Part shown: positions 1 through 6,027 of the stretch, in pieces
Position numbering within the stretch: position 1 is the stretch's first letter
Layout of the letters: every line of letters begins with the position of its first letter
Assembly (NCBI GenBank): GCA_049671305.1
Contig: JBATUR010000070.1
Span: 1 to 6,863 of the forward strand
Reading direction: 5' to 3'
Source: CADCTM01 sp049671305
GTDB taxonomy: Bacteria > Cyanobacteriota > Cyanobacteriia > Cyanobacteriales > Coleofasciculaceae
DNA: 6,863 bases
The notes under the pieces: generated by a model
What the model was told of the DNA's origin: nothing
Seen by the model: only the letters and a program-made list of their open reading frames with translations
The model's database searches: none
Program-made: the position numbers and the translations under genes

Positions 1-64
1 AATCAGACCACAAATCAGCATCCGTTCAATGGTACGCTGTAAAAATGCATTTCTAAATGTTAAG

Positions 65-77
65 ACGGTTTGACCGT
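65..77. repeat. Short perfect inverted repeat upstream of atpB
   Basis: ACGGT-TTG-ACCGT is a perfect 5-bp palindrome with a 3-nt centre, 36 nt before the atpB start codon. It could be an operator half-site pair or a small 5'-leader hairpin, but it is short enough to be chance. In the rest of the 113-nt upstream stretch I see no convincing -10/-35 pair. Only a weak AGG (105-107) serves as a Shine-Dalgarno element for atpB. Confidence 0.3.
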
Positions 78-113
78 ATTCAAATAAAGTAGCAACACAT
101 TCATAGGCGCAGC

Positions 114-1568
114 ATGGTCACCACCACAGAAAAGACAAATACTGGCGTTATTACCAAAATCATCGGTCCTGTTATCGATGCCGAATTTTCCAGCGGTAAA
201 ATGCCACAAATTTACAATGCCCTGAAAGTTCAAGGCACAAATCCCGCCGGACAGGAAGTCTCCGTCACCTGCGAAGTACAACAACTCTTGGGTGACAACC
301 AAGTCCGAGCCGTTGCCATGAGTTCCACTGATGGCATGGTGCGAGGCATGGAAGTTGTTGATACAGGTGCAGCAATTACTGTACCCGTTGGCATGGCGAC
401 TCTCGGTCGGATTTTTAACGTATTGGGTGAACCGGTAGACGAGAAGGGACCTGTCAACAACGACGCAACTTTCCCAATTCACCGCCCAGCACCCAAATTC
501 ACTGACCTAGAAACCAAGCCTTCTGTGTTTGAAACTGGGATTAAAGTTATCGACCTTTTAACCCCTTATCGACGCGGTGGCAAAATCGGTTTATTTGGTG
601 GTGCAGGTGTTGGTAAAACTGTCATCATGATGGAGCTTATCAACAACATTGCTACCAATCACGGTGGTGTGTCTGTATTCGGCGGTGTAGGTGAGCGTAC
701 CCGTGAAGGAAATGACCTCTACAATGAAATGATCGAATCTGGGGTAATCAATAAAGACGACCCTGGTAAATCGAAAATTGCCTTGGTTTACGGTCAGATG
801 AACGAGCCACCTGGAGCCAGAATGCGTGTTGGTCTAACAGCGCTGACAATGGCTGAGTACTTCCGCGATGTCAATAAGCAAGACGTACTGTTGTTTGTTG
901 ACAACATCTTCCGCTTTGTACAAGCAGGTTCAGAAGTATCAGCACTACTCGGTCGGATGCCTTCAGCGGTGGGATATCAGCCGACTTTGGCAACAGATAT
1001 GGGTGACTTGCAAGAGCGCATTACCTCAACTACCGAAGGTTCTATCACTTCCATTCAAGCAGTTTACGTGCCTGCGGATGACTTCACCGACCCCGCACCA
1101 GCAACCACCTTTGCTCACTTGGATGGTACAACGGCGCTGTCTCGTGGTTTGGCAGCAAAGGGCATTTACCCTGCGGTTGACCCATTAGATTCTACATCTA
1201 CGATGTTACAGCCAGGAATTGTTGGTGAAAACCACTACAATACGGCTCGTGCTGTGCAAGCGACTCTGCAACGTTATAAGGAACTTCAGGACATTATTGC
1301 CATTTTGGGCTTGGATGAATTATCTGAAGATGACCGTTTAACCGTAGCACGGGCGCGTAAGCTGGAGCGCTTCTTGTCTCAGCCTTTCTTTGTGGCAGAA
1401 GTCTTTACCGGTTCTCCTGGTAAGTATGTGAAGCTGGATGATACCCTCAAAGGCTTTAACATGATTCTTTCTGGGGAATTGGATGCTTTGCCAGAGCAGG
1501 CATTCTACCTAGTTGGCGATATTAACGAAGCGATCGCTAAAGGCGAGAAAATGCAGGCGGGCGGCTAG
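114..1568 (+). CDS. atpB: F1Fo ATP synthase subunit beta
   Basis: This is the catalytic β subunit of the F1 sector. Three copies per complex bind ADP and Pi and form ATP, on the cytoplasmic/stromal face of thylakoid and plasma membrane. The 484-aa length is normal for cyanobacterial β. Visible motifs are the Walker A P-loop GGAGVGKT (residues 162-169, with K168 and T169), the catalytic glutamate in GERTREG (E194), the Walker B strand LLFVD ending at D263, and the DELSEDD loop (401-407) that contacts γ and ε during rotation. The N-terminal β-barrel covers about residues 10-85. The ATG at 114 gives the MVTT... start typical of cyanobacterial AtpB. The ε gene follows at 79 bp, the usual cyanobacterial arrangement in which β and ε are separate from the other atp genes. 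Nothing in the protein is broken or unusual. Identification rests on near full-length similarity to remembered cyanobacterial and chloroplast β sequences. Confidence 0.99.
   Translation: MVTTTEKTNTGVITKIIGPVIDAEFSSGKMPQIYNALKVQGTNPAGQEVSVTCEVQQLLGDNQVRAVAMSSTDGMVRGMEVVDTGAAITVPVGMATLGRIFNVLGEPVDEKGPVNNDATFPIHRPAPKFTDLETKPSVFETGIKVIDLLTPYRRGGKIGLFGGAGVGKTVIMMELINNIATNHGGVSVFGGVGERTREGNDLYNEMIESGVINKDDPGKSKIALVYGQMNEPPGARMRVGLTALTMAEYFRDVNKQDVLLFVDNIFRFVQAGSEVSALLGRMPSAVGYQPTLATDMGDLQERITSTTEGSITSIQAVYVPADDFTDPAPATTFAHLDGTTALSRGLAAKGIYPAVDPLDSTSTMLQPGIVGENHYNTARAVQATLQRYKELQDIIAILGLDELSEDDRLTVARARKLERFLSQPFFVAEVFTGSPGKYVKLDDTLKGFNMILSGELDALPEQAFYLVGDINEAIAKGEKMQAGG
1530..1537. repeat. HIP1 octamer (first of six)
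   Basis: GCGATCGC occurs at 1530, 1822, 3277, 4276, 5926 and 6397, about once per 1.1 kb. This palindrome (highly iterated palindrome 1) is strongly over-represented in many cyanobacterial genomes. All six copies lie inside coding sequence. They support the taxonomic call and have no gene-specific role that I can see. Confidence 0.9.
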
Positions 1569-1575
1569 TCTTGAC

Positions 1576-1609
1576 GGGGTTAGTTGTTCAACTTTGGATC
1601 ACTAACCCC
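1576..1609 (+). other. Intercistronic hairpin between atpB and atpC
   Basis: GGGGTTAGT (1576-1584) and ACTAACCCC (1601-1609) are perfect 9-bp reverse complements around a 16-nt loop, 7 nt after the atpB stop. The following sequence (TTGCCCTTAAG) is not a U-tract, so this is probably not a strong intrinsic terminator. It more likely acts as an RNA-stability or processing element, or a partial attenuator that lowers ε relative to β. Confidence 0.65.
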
Positions 1610-1647
1610 TTGCCCTTAAGCCATTGACAAATAACCAAAAATAAGCT

Positions 1648-2058
1648 ATGACCTTAACTGTTCGTGTAGTTGCTCCCGATAAAACCGTCTGGGATTCTGA
1701 AGCTGAGGAAGTCATTTTGCCTAGCACCACCGGTCAGCTAGGAATTTTAAGTGGTCACGCGCCTCTGTTGTCGGCGTTGGATACAGGTGTAATGCGAGTT
1801 CGTCCCGGCAAAGACTGGGTAGCGATCGCCTTAATGGGTGGTTTTGCAGAAGTCGAAAACGACGAAGTGACAATTTTGGTCAACGGTGCCGAGCGCGGCG
1901 ACAAAATTGACAAAGAAACAGCACGTACCGCTTATACAGAAGCCGAAAGCCGTTTAAATCAAGTTCAAGGCTCAGAAAATCGCCAAGAGAAATTACAAGC
2001 GATGAAAAATTTAAAACGTGCCCGCGCTCGGTTTCAAGCTGCCGGCGGCATGGTTTAA
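1648..2058 (+). CDS. atpC: F1Fo ATP synthase subunit epsilon
   Basis: This is the ε subunit of F1 (called atpE in chloroplasts and in some cyanobacterial annotations). It binds γ at the foot of the central stalk, couples rotation to the c-ring and inhibits wasteful ATP hydrolysis. The 136-aa length is normal. The N-terminal β-sandwich covers about residues 1-84, with the conserved TGQLGILSGHAP stretch (28-39) and GGFAEV (64-69). The C-terminal helical hairpin (about 89-135) is rich in Arg and Lys and ends in the RARARFQAAGG pattern typical of cyanobacteria. The start MTLTVRV fits the family, although no clear Shine-Dalgarno element precedes the ATG. The gene is 79 bp downstream of atpB and presumably co-transcribed, with the 1576-1609 hairpin between them. 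A HIP1 site lies within the gene. Confidence 0.98.
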   Translation: MTLTVRVVAPDKTVWDSEAEEVILPSTTGQLGILSGHAPLLSALDTGVMRVRPGKDWVAIALMGGFAEVENDEVTILVNGAERGDKIDKETARTAYTEAESRLNQVQGSENRQEKLQAMKNLKRARARFQAAGGMV

Positions 2059-2093
2059 GACTGGAGAGGGAGTTCCAATTCACACCCTCCAAC

Positions 2094-2112
2094 CCCCCGA
2101 ATTTCGGAAGGG
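2094..2112 (+). other. Small GC-rich hairpin after atpC
   Basis: CCGAA and TTCGG (2097-2101, 2103-2107) pair around one central base, so in practice a 4-bp stem with a 3-nt loop. After an AA bulge, CCC (2094-2096) can pair with GGG (2110-2112). No U-tract follows. It may be part of the 3' UTR of the atp mRNA. The surrounding 149-bp stretch between atpC and PSRP-3 contains no gene. Confidence 0.3.
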
Positions 2113-2145
2113 AGCAGGAGAAATTAGTTTTAAGCAAAAAACAAC

Positions 2146-2185
2146 AAAGGCAAAAGAGAAGACTTAAAACTCCTCCTTTGCCTTT
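2146..2185. terminator. Probable bidirectional intrinsic terminator
   Basis: AAAGGCAAA (2146-2154) is the exact reverse complement of TTTGCCTTT (2177-2185). After one A·C mismatch the stem continues with GAG (2156-2158) against CTC (2173-2175), leaving a 14-nt loop. On the + strand the stem is followed by a T-rich run (TAGGTTTTAG). On the - strand it is followed by TTGTTTTTTGC (complement of about 2135-2144). It lies between the convergent atpC and PSRP-3 genes and can serve both. Confidence 0.75.
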
Positions 2186-2207
2186 TAGGTTTTAGAATGG
2201 AAAGTAA

Positions 2208-2507
2208 TCAGGCGCTACCGGTAAAAGTCACTTCCGGAAACTTAGACTGAGCTTCGGACATGGGACGCCGCCGACCTTCTTCCTGCCAGTAATTAATCAC
2301 TTCAGTTGCTTTGTTAAGCAGCTCAACGCGATCAGTTTCGGCAATCCAGTGTTTGGCTTCTAACTCATTTTTCAACTGTTCCCAGGCATCAGCACGGGGC
2401 CAGAAAAAGTAGGATGTTAACGGGCTCGTGCCTTTACCGACTACTTGATCCACCGCTAATGCGACGTTCTCATCTAACCAGAGAACTTTTAAAATAAACT
2501 TTGACAA
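2208..2507 (-). CDS. ycf65: 30S ribosomal protein PSRP-3 (Ycf65, cS23 family)
   Basis: This is the cyanobacterial homologue of plastid-specific ribosomal protein 3, a small-subunit protein found in cyanobacterial and chloroplast ribosomes and encoded as ycf65 in some algal plastids. The 99-aa product has the family's conserved core: LKVLWLDENVALAVDQ (6-21), GKGTSPLTSYFFWPR (24-38), DAWEQLK and the VINYWQE segment. The start is TTG (complement of 2505-2507), preceded at 6 nt by a perfect GGAGG (complement of 2514-2518). The ATG 3 nt further upstream (complement of 2510-2512) is in another frame and stops after seven codons, so it cannot be the start. The C-terminal tail after about residue 75 (EEGRRRP...) is less conserved as far as I recall. 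The gene converges with atpC and is divergent from the HAD gene. No convincing promoter is visible on this strand. Confidence 0.95.
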   Translation of the reverse strand: MSKFILKVLWLDENVALAVDQVVGKGTSPLTSYFFWPRADAWEQLKNELEAKHWIAETDRVELLNKATEVINYWQEEGRRRPMSEAQSKFPEVTFTGSA

Positions 2508-2539
2508 TTCATTCCTCCACAGGCTATCCCAAGATGCCC

Positions 2540-2553
2540 GTACCTAACTGTAC
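2540..2553. promoter_or_regulatory. Candidate NtcA-binding box GTA-N8-TAC
   Basis: GTA (2540-2542) and TAC (2551-2553) are separated by exactly 8 bp, matching the consensus of NtcA, the cyanobacterial nitrogen-control activator. The box lies in the divergent spacer, with its right end 5 bp before the predicted -35 of the HAD gene and its centre about 47 bp upstream of the predicted transcription start. That is not the standard -41.5 of class II NtcA promoters. The motif is expected by chance about once or twice in a window this size, so this is a candidate only. Confidence 0.35.
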
Positions 2554-2558
2554 AATTC

Positions 2559-2587
2559 TTGATTTTAGCACCAGCCCCAGATATAGT
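2559..2587 (+). promoter_or_regulatory. Sigma-70-type promoter for the HAD hydrolase gene
   Basis: TTGATT (2559-2564, 4/6 to TTGACA) and TATAGT (2582-2587, 5/6 to TATAAT) are spaced by the ideal 17 bp. Transcription would start near 2594, giving a leader of about 47 nt that contains the Shine-Dalgarno AAGAGA (2627-2632), 8 nt before the GTG start. Confidence 0.55.
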
Positions 2588-2640
2588 GCGGATATAGGAA
2601 TTTTTGCGGTAAGCTAGTTAGCCTTTAAGAGAATTGCCAG

Positions 2641-3450
2641 GTGAGCGCTCAACAATTAGAACCCCTAAACACAGATAAAACGGTCATTATTTTCGATATT
2701 GATGGCGTCGTGCGCGATGTTGGCGGCTCATATCGCCGGGCGCTAGCTGATACAGTAGAAGAATTCACACTTGGCGCTTATCGACCAACTGAGGTAGAAA
2801 TTGACCAATTAAAGTCGGAAGGTATTTGGAATAACGATTGGGAAGGCTCACAGGAGTTAGTTTATCGGTACTTTGAGGCTCAGGGAAAAACCAGAGCGGA
2901 AATGTCCTTAGATTATGACACCCTAGTTGCCTTTTTTCAGTCTCGTTATCGAGGTACAGATGCAGAAAATTGGAATGGCTATATTTGCACGGAACCGTTA
3001 TTGTTAGAACCGGCTTATTTAGAAAGTTTAACGGCAGCAGGCATGGCTTGGGGCTTTTTTAGTGGGGCAACGCGGGGTTCAGCTAGTTATATTTTAGAGA
3101 AACGCTTGGGGCTGGAGACGCCTGTACTAGTGGCTATGGAAGATGCGCCAGGGAAGCCTGATCCGACGGGTTTGTTGGCGACAGTGGCACAGTTAGAAGA
3201 CGATTCTTTGGTTGCTGCGCCAGTAATTTATGTGGGTGATACTGTGGCAGATATGTACACAATTGAGAAGGCAAAAGCGATCGCACCTCAGCGTACTTGG
3301 GTTGGTGTGGGTGTGCTACCGCCTCATGTACAGCAAACTTCGCAGCGTCGTGAGGCTTATGAGCAATTGCTCCAAAATGCGGGTGCTGTTGTAGTGTATG
3401 GAAATGTGCAGCAGTTAACAGTTGAAGAGATCAAGAAGTTGGTGAGTTAG
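2641..3450 (+). CDS. HAD-superfamily IA hydrolase (TIGR01548-like)
   Basis: This is a probable phosphatase or phosphohydrolase of the haloacid dehalogenase superfamily, with Mg-dependent phosphoryl transfer through an aspartyl-phosphate. All four motifs are present: motif I FDIDGV (nucleophile D19, acid/base D21), motif II FFSGAT (S141/T144 region), motif III K172 in APGKPDP, and motif IV VGDTVAD (G199, D200, D204). The cap of subfamily IA lies between motifs I and II. The product is 269 aa. The GTG start is chosen because AAGAGA lies 8 nt upstream and motif I sits at residue 19, as expected. From memory it resembles TIGR01548, a HAD group known from cyanobacteria and haloarchaea. Its natural substrate is unknown to me. 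It has its own promoter, is divergent from PSRP-3, and is separated from the next gene by 86 bp, so it may be monocistronic. A HIP1 site lies at 3277. Confidence 0.9.
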   Translation: MSAQQLEPLNTDKTVIIFDIDGVVRDVGGSYRRALADTVEEFTLGAYRPTEVEIDQLKSEGIWNNDWEGSQELVYRYFEAQGKTRAEMSLDYDTLVAFFQSRYRGTDAENWNGYICTEPLLLEPAYLESLTAAGMAWGFFSGATRGSASYILEKRLGLETPVLVAMEDAPGKPDPTGLLATVAQLEDDSLVAAPVIYVGDTVADMYTIEKAKAIAPQRTWVGVGVLPPHVQQTSQRREAYEQLLQNAGAVVVYGNVQQLTVEEIKKLVS

Positions 3451-3455
3451 AGCAA

Positions 3456-3485
3456 TTGATTTTGTTTAATCATTAAAACAATCAA
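3456..3485 (+). other. AT-rich imperfect inverted repeat after the HAD gene
   Basis: TTGATT (3456-3461) pairs with AATCAA (3480-3485). After a 2-nt bulge, GTTT (3464-3467) pairs with AAAC (3476-3479). The stem is AT-rich and no T-tract follows, so it is at best a weak terminator or an operator-like palindrome at the boundary between the HAD gene and the chaperone cluster. Confidence 0.3.
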
Positions 3486-3536
3486 GAGCATCGGTTAACA
3501 TCAAGAAAAAACCTGCATTATTTAAAAGAGATTTTT

Positions 3537-3746
3537 ATGGCAGAGTATCAAAAAATAGAGTATCGCATTGGCAAAGATGGCAAAATTATCGAAACCGTAA
3601 TTAATGCTTCTGGAGAAAGTTGTACTAGTACGACGAAAGGAATTGAACAGGCATTAGGAGTTGTGGCTTCTCAAGAGTTCTTACCAGAATATTATGAAAG
3701 CGAAGAAGTAACAACACAAGAAGATATTTCGATCAACCCAACGTAG
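3537..3746 (+). CDS. DUF2997-like small protein
   Basis: A 69-aa acidic protein of unknown function. Residues 5-53 match my recollection of the DUF2997 family. A strand-turn-strand segment (IEYRIGKDGKIIETVI, 7-22) is followed by a GESC motif (26-29), a helix with the signature ALG (39-41), and LPEYY (49-53). The tail after residue 54 is rich in Glu, Thr and Ser and looks disordered. The ATG has a reasonable Shine-Dalgarno, AAAGAG (3525-3530), 6 nt upstream. The next gene starts only 12 nt after this stop, so the two are very likely co-transcribed and possibly translationally coupled. No enzyme motif is visible. The lone cysteine C29 sits in the conserved position. The functional link to the Hsp70/GrpE-like genes is inferred from position only. 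Confidence 0.8.
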   Translation: MAEYQKIEYRIGKDGKIIETVINASGESCTSTTKGIEQALGVVASQEFLPEYYESEEVTTQEDISINPT

Positions 3747-3758
3747 ATATGGTGGCAC

Positions 3759-4337
3759 ATGATTGATAGTTTGAGTGTACCAGTACCAAGCTTTAATAGC
3801 CTCCTGATTTTAGGAGGTATTTTTTTATTATTAGTTTATTTTGATTCTCGGTCAAAAGTTGCTCAAACTTGGGAATTAAGAGCAAAAGAGGAAGGTAAAA
3901 GCGAGACATTTGCCTGGAAAACCTCGTTAGAAATAGAAGCGTTGCGGACTGAATGTTTACAACTTAGAGAGGCATTGCAGAAGCAGGGCGTTGAAGTAGA
4001 AAATGAGTTACAGGAGACAGTTTTTCAAAAGTTGCAGACTTTATTAACTAATTATCCTACTGTGCGCCAACTTGTAGAATTTAAGCCTGAACTTCCTGCT
4101 AAAAATATAATTTCCCTTTTTACTTCTCTAGATAATCTAATCGAAAGTTGGGGTTATGAGCCAATTGGTAAGGTGTGGGAAAAAGTATCTTATAATCCTC
4201 AATTACATCAAGCTGATTTAAGTGATATAGAAGTTGGGGAATTGGTTTATGTTCGGTTTGTGGGGTATAGAAAAGGCGATCGCATTCTTGCTCCTGCTAA
4301 AGTTAGTCGTACACTTCCAGCAGGAATTAAGAATTAA
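3759..4337 (+). CDS. Membrane-anchored GrpE-like nucleotide exchange factor
   Basis: The 192-aa protein has a short N-terminal hydrophobic segment (about residues 12-28, FNSLLILGG through LLLVYF) flanked on the C side by Arg and Lys. This predicts one membrane anchor with the rest cytoplasmic. A charged helical or coiled-coil region follows (about 35-95). The C-terminal part resembles the GrpE β-domain and the helix before it: SLDNLIESWGYEPIG (123-137), YNPQLHQA (145-152, compare FDPnlHeA), then VGYRKGDRILAPAKV (168-182, compare the GY...RvLRPA.V motif). GrpE proteins dimerise through a long helix and release ADP from DnaK. The Hsp70-like gene begins 31 bp downstream, which fits that role. 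Standard GrpE is soluble and has a longer dimerisation helix, so this is a divergent paralogue and exchange activity is inferred. The ATG is 12 nt after the upstream stop, with a weak GGTGG (3751-3755) as Shine-Dalgarno. Confidence 0.78.
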   Translation: MIDSLSVPVPSFNSLLILGGIFLLLVYFDSRSKVAQTWELRAKEEGKSETFAWKTSLEIEALRTECLQLREALQKQGVEVENELQETVFQKLQTLLTNYPTVRQLVEFKPELPAKNIISLFTSLDNLIESWGYEPIGKVWEKVSYNPQLHQADLSDIEVGELVYVRFVGYRKGDRILAPAKVSRTLPAGIKN

Positions 4338-4368
4338 AAATATGTTATGTATTTGATTTTTAGTTATT

Positions 4369-5946
4369 ATGATTATTGCCATCGACTTTGGAACAAGTAA
4401 CACTGTTGTGTGTACTCAAGATCCTGTAACACTTGAACCTAAAACACTAAAGTTTAAGCACATTTCTCGTCAATTTGAAACAATAACAGGTCAAGTTAGC
4501 GTTGTGCCAAGTTTGGTATTTGTTAGAGGTAAAGAGCAAATAATATATGGGGAAGAAGTGCGGTCGCAACGTTTAGGTTTTGCTCAACCAGAACGTTTAT
4601 TTAGAAATTTTAAACGTGATTTGGTTGCAGATTATCGTCCCCCAGCACGTCAGATTGATGGTCAAACATACACTACTGAATTTATTTCAGAATTGTTTAT
4701 TAAACAAATTTGGCAGCAGTTAGATGCAATGAACTTGCAACCTCAGCGCATGGTTTTTACTGTGCCAGTAGGAGCTTTTGAGCTATATCTTGATTGGTTT
4801 AGAGACTTAGCTGAAAAACTCAATTTACCTGCCATTCAATTAATAGATGAATCTACTGCAGCCGCTTTGGGATATGCAATACAGCGTCCAGGAACTACGG
4901 TTTTGGTTGTAGATTTTGGTGGTGGAACATTAGATTTAAGCTTAATTCGTACTAATGCTACATCTTCCTCTCTTAATAATCATGATAATTTAAAGAGAAT
5001 CAAAGCAGAAGTTTTAGCAAAGTCAGATGCTTATATTGGTGGCGTCGATATTGATGTTTGGATAGTTGAGCATTATCTAAGGCAAATTGGTTCTTCAAGA
5101 GAAGAAGTTAAAGAAATTGGCTGGCAGAATTTATTAGAAATTGCCGAACAGTTAAAAATCAAACTTTCTACTACTAACTTGGTGAAAGAAAGCTGGTTTG
5201 ACGATGAAAATTTTATATCCCATGAATTGCAGTTGACTCAAGAAGATTTAACTGAGATTTTGGAAGACGGACAGTTATTAGAACAATTGCGGCAGTCTTT
5301 AGATGAAGTACTCGTAGACGCACTTGCTAAAGGCATCAATAAAGCAGATATTGAACAAGTCTTATTAGTTGGGGGTAGTTGTCAAATTCCTGCCGTACAA
5401 CAGCTAGTTATTTCTTATTTTGGACGACAAAAAGTTAAGTTAGATAAGCCATTTGAAGCAGTTGCTCATGGTGCTTTAGTATTAGGACAATTAGTTGAAA
5501 TTGAAGATTATTTAAGACATGGTTATGCGATTAGGTTATGGGAACCTTATGATAGAGAGTACTCATTTTTCCCATTATTTGAAAAAGGCATCAGATATCC
5601 TTGTAAATGTTCTGAACCACTGAGGTTACAAGTTGCTATTTCAGGACAAAAAGAGATTAGATTAGATATTGGTGAAATAGCAGATGTTTCCCAAGCGGAA
5701 GTAACGTACAATGCTCAAGGTAAAATGACAAGTAGTCATTTAAATAAACAAGCTTATTTTCGCTCTTTGAGTGGTAATCAAAATCAAGTTTGTGTGGCAC
5801 ATTTAGAACCGCCAGGAGAGGCAGGAGTAGACAGAGTTGAGGTACTCTTTGAAGTGAATGAGCAACGGGTATTACTAGCAACAGTCAAAGATTTGTTGAC
5901 TGGGAAAACGTTAGGAGAAGGAAATGCGATCGCGAAACTTCAATAA
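4369..5946 (+). CDS. Hsp70 family protein lacking the helical lid
   Basis: A DnaK-like ATPase of 525 aa, against about 640 for DnaK. The actin-type nucleotide-binding domain is complete: phosphate-1 AIDFGTSN (4-11), the catalytic lysine K82 in RNFKRD, VPVGA (132-136), DESTAAALGYA (160-170), phosphate-2 DFGGGTLD (182-189), GGVDID (224-229) and the adenosine motif LLVGGSCQIP (332-341). The DnaK interdomain linker DVLLL is absent. Its place is taken by EIEDYLRHGY (377-386). A β-sandwich resembling substrate-binding domain β follows, including LFEKGIRYP (compare LIERNTTIP) and near the end PPGEAGVDRVEVLFEV with VKDLLTGK. The protein ends there, with no α-helical lid. The EPTAAA proline is serine (S162), and a CxC pair lies at 412-414. 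It is probably a specialised chaperone or ATP-switched adaptor working with the GrpE-like protein 31 bp upstream. There is no clear Shine-Dalgarno, but the start is fixed by the phosphate-1 motif. DnaK-type client folding is uncertain. Confidence 0.93.
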   Translation: MIIAIDFGTSNTVVCTQDPVTLEPKTLKFKHISRQFETITGQVSVVPSLVFVRGKEQIIYGEEVRSQRLGFAQPERLFRNFKRDLVADYRPPARQIDGQTYTTEFISELFIKQIWQQLDAMNLQPQRMVFTVPVGAFELYLDWFRDLAEKLNLPAIQLIDESTAAALGYAIQRPGTTVLVVDFGGGTLDLSLIRTNATSSSLNNHDNLKRIKAEVLAKSDAYIGGVDIDVWIVEHYLRQIGSSREEVKEIGWQNLLEIAEQLKIKLSTTNLVKESWFDDENFISHELQLTQEDLTEILEDGQLLEQLRQSLDEVLVDALAKGINKADIEQVLLVGGSCQIPAVQQLVISYFGRQKVKLDKPFEAVAHGALVLGQLVEIEDYLRHGYAIRLWEPYDREYSFFPLFEKGIRYPCKCSEPLRLQVAISGQKEIRLDIGEIADVSQAEVTYNAQGKMTSSHLNKQAYFRSLSGNQNQVCVAHLEPPGEAGVDRVEVLFEVNEQRVLLATVKDLLTGKTLGEGNAIAKLQ

Positions 5947-6027
5947 TCATATATTTAAAAAATTGGTTAAATTAAGGCAATTATCTCAAAATTTGTCACA
6001 CTGGTAATTAGTACGCCAAAAAGCGCG
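5947..6027 (+). other. Spacer between hsp70-like and WD40 genes
   Basis: An 81-bp AT-rich spacer. It shows no clear terminator hairpin and no convincing promoter. A TATATT (5950-5955) has no matching -35 at 16-18 bp. No Shine-Dalgarno is visible before the next ATG. Read-through from the hsp70-like gene is therefore plausible but not shown. Confidence 0.4.

Noticed and set aside
60..482. Minus-strand 140-aa open frame opposite atpB (and another at 230-460)
   Set aside because: Both lie antisense to strongly conserved atpB coding sequence and show no recognisable protein family. They are shadows of its codon pattern.
868..1188. 106-aa open frame on + in another frame inside atpB
   Set aside because: It overlaps the Walker B to C-terminal region of atpB. 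Its translation has no family features.
1624..1629. Perfect TTGACA as a -35 for an internal atpC promoter
   Set aside because: The matching -10 would fall at the atpC start codon itself, so it cannot drive atpC with a leader.
1880..2137. 85-aa minus-strand open frame opposite atpC
   Set aside because: It overlaps the conserved C-terminal helices of ε and the 3' UTR. It has no recognisable motif or Shine-Dalgarno.
3495..3521. TTAACA...CATTAT as a promoter for the DUF2997 gene
   Set aside because: The spacing is 15 bp, and the predicted transcript would start inside the Shine-Dalgarno region. The promoter of the cluster remains unidentified.
4218..4403. 61-aa minus-strand open frame over the grpE-like/hsp70-like junction, plus minus-strand frames at 5657-5881 and 6519-6752
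   Set aside because: All are opposite well-supported coding sequence and have no family resemblance.
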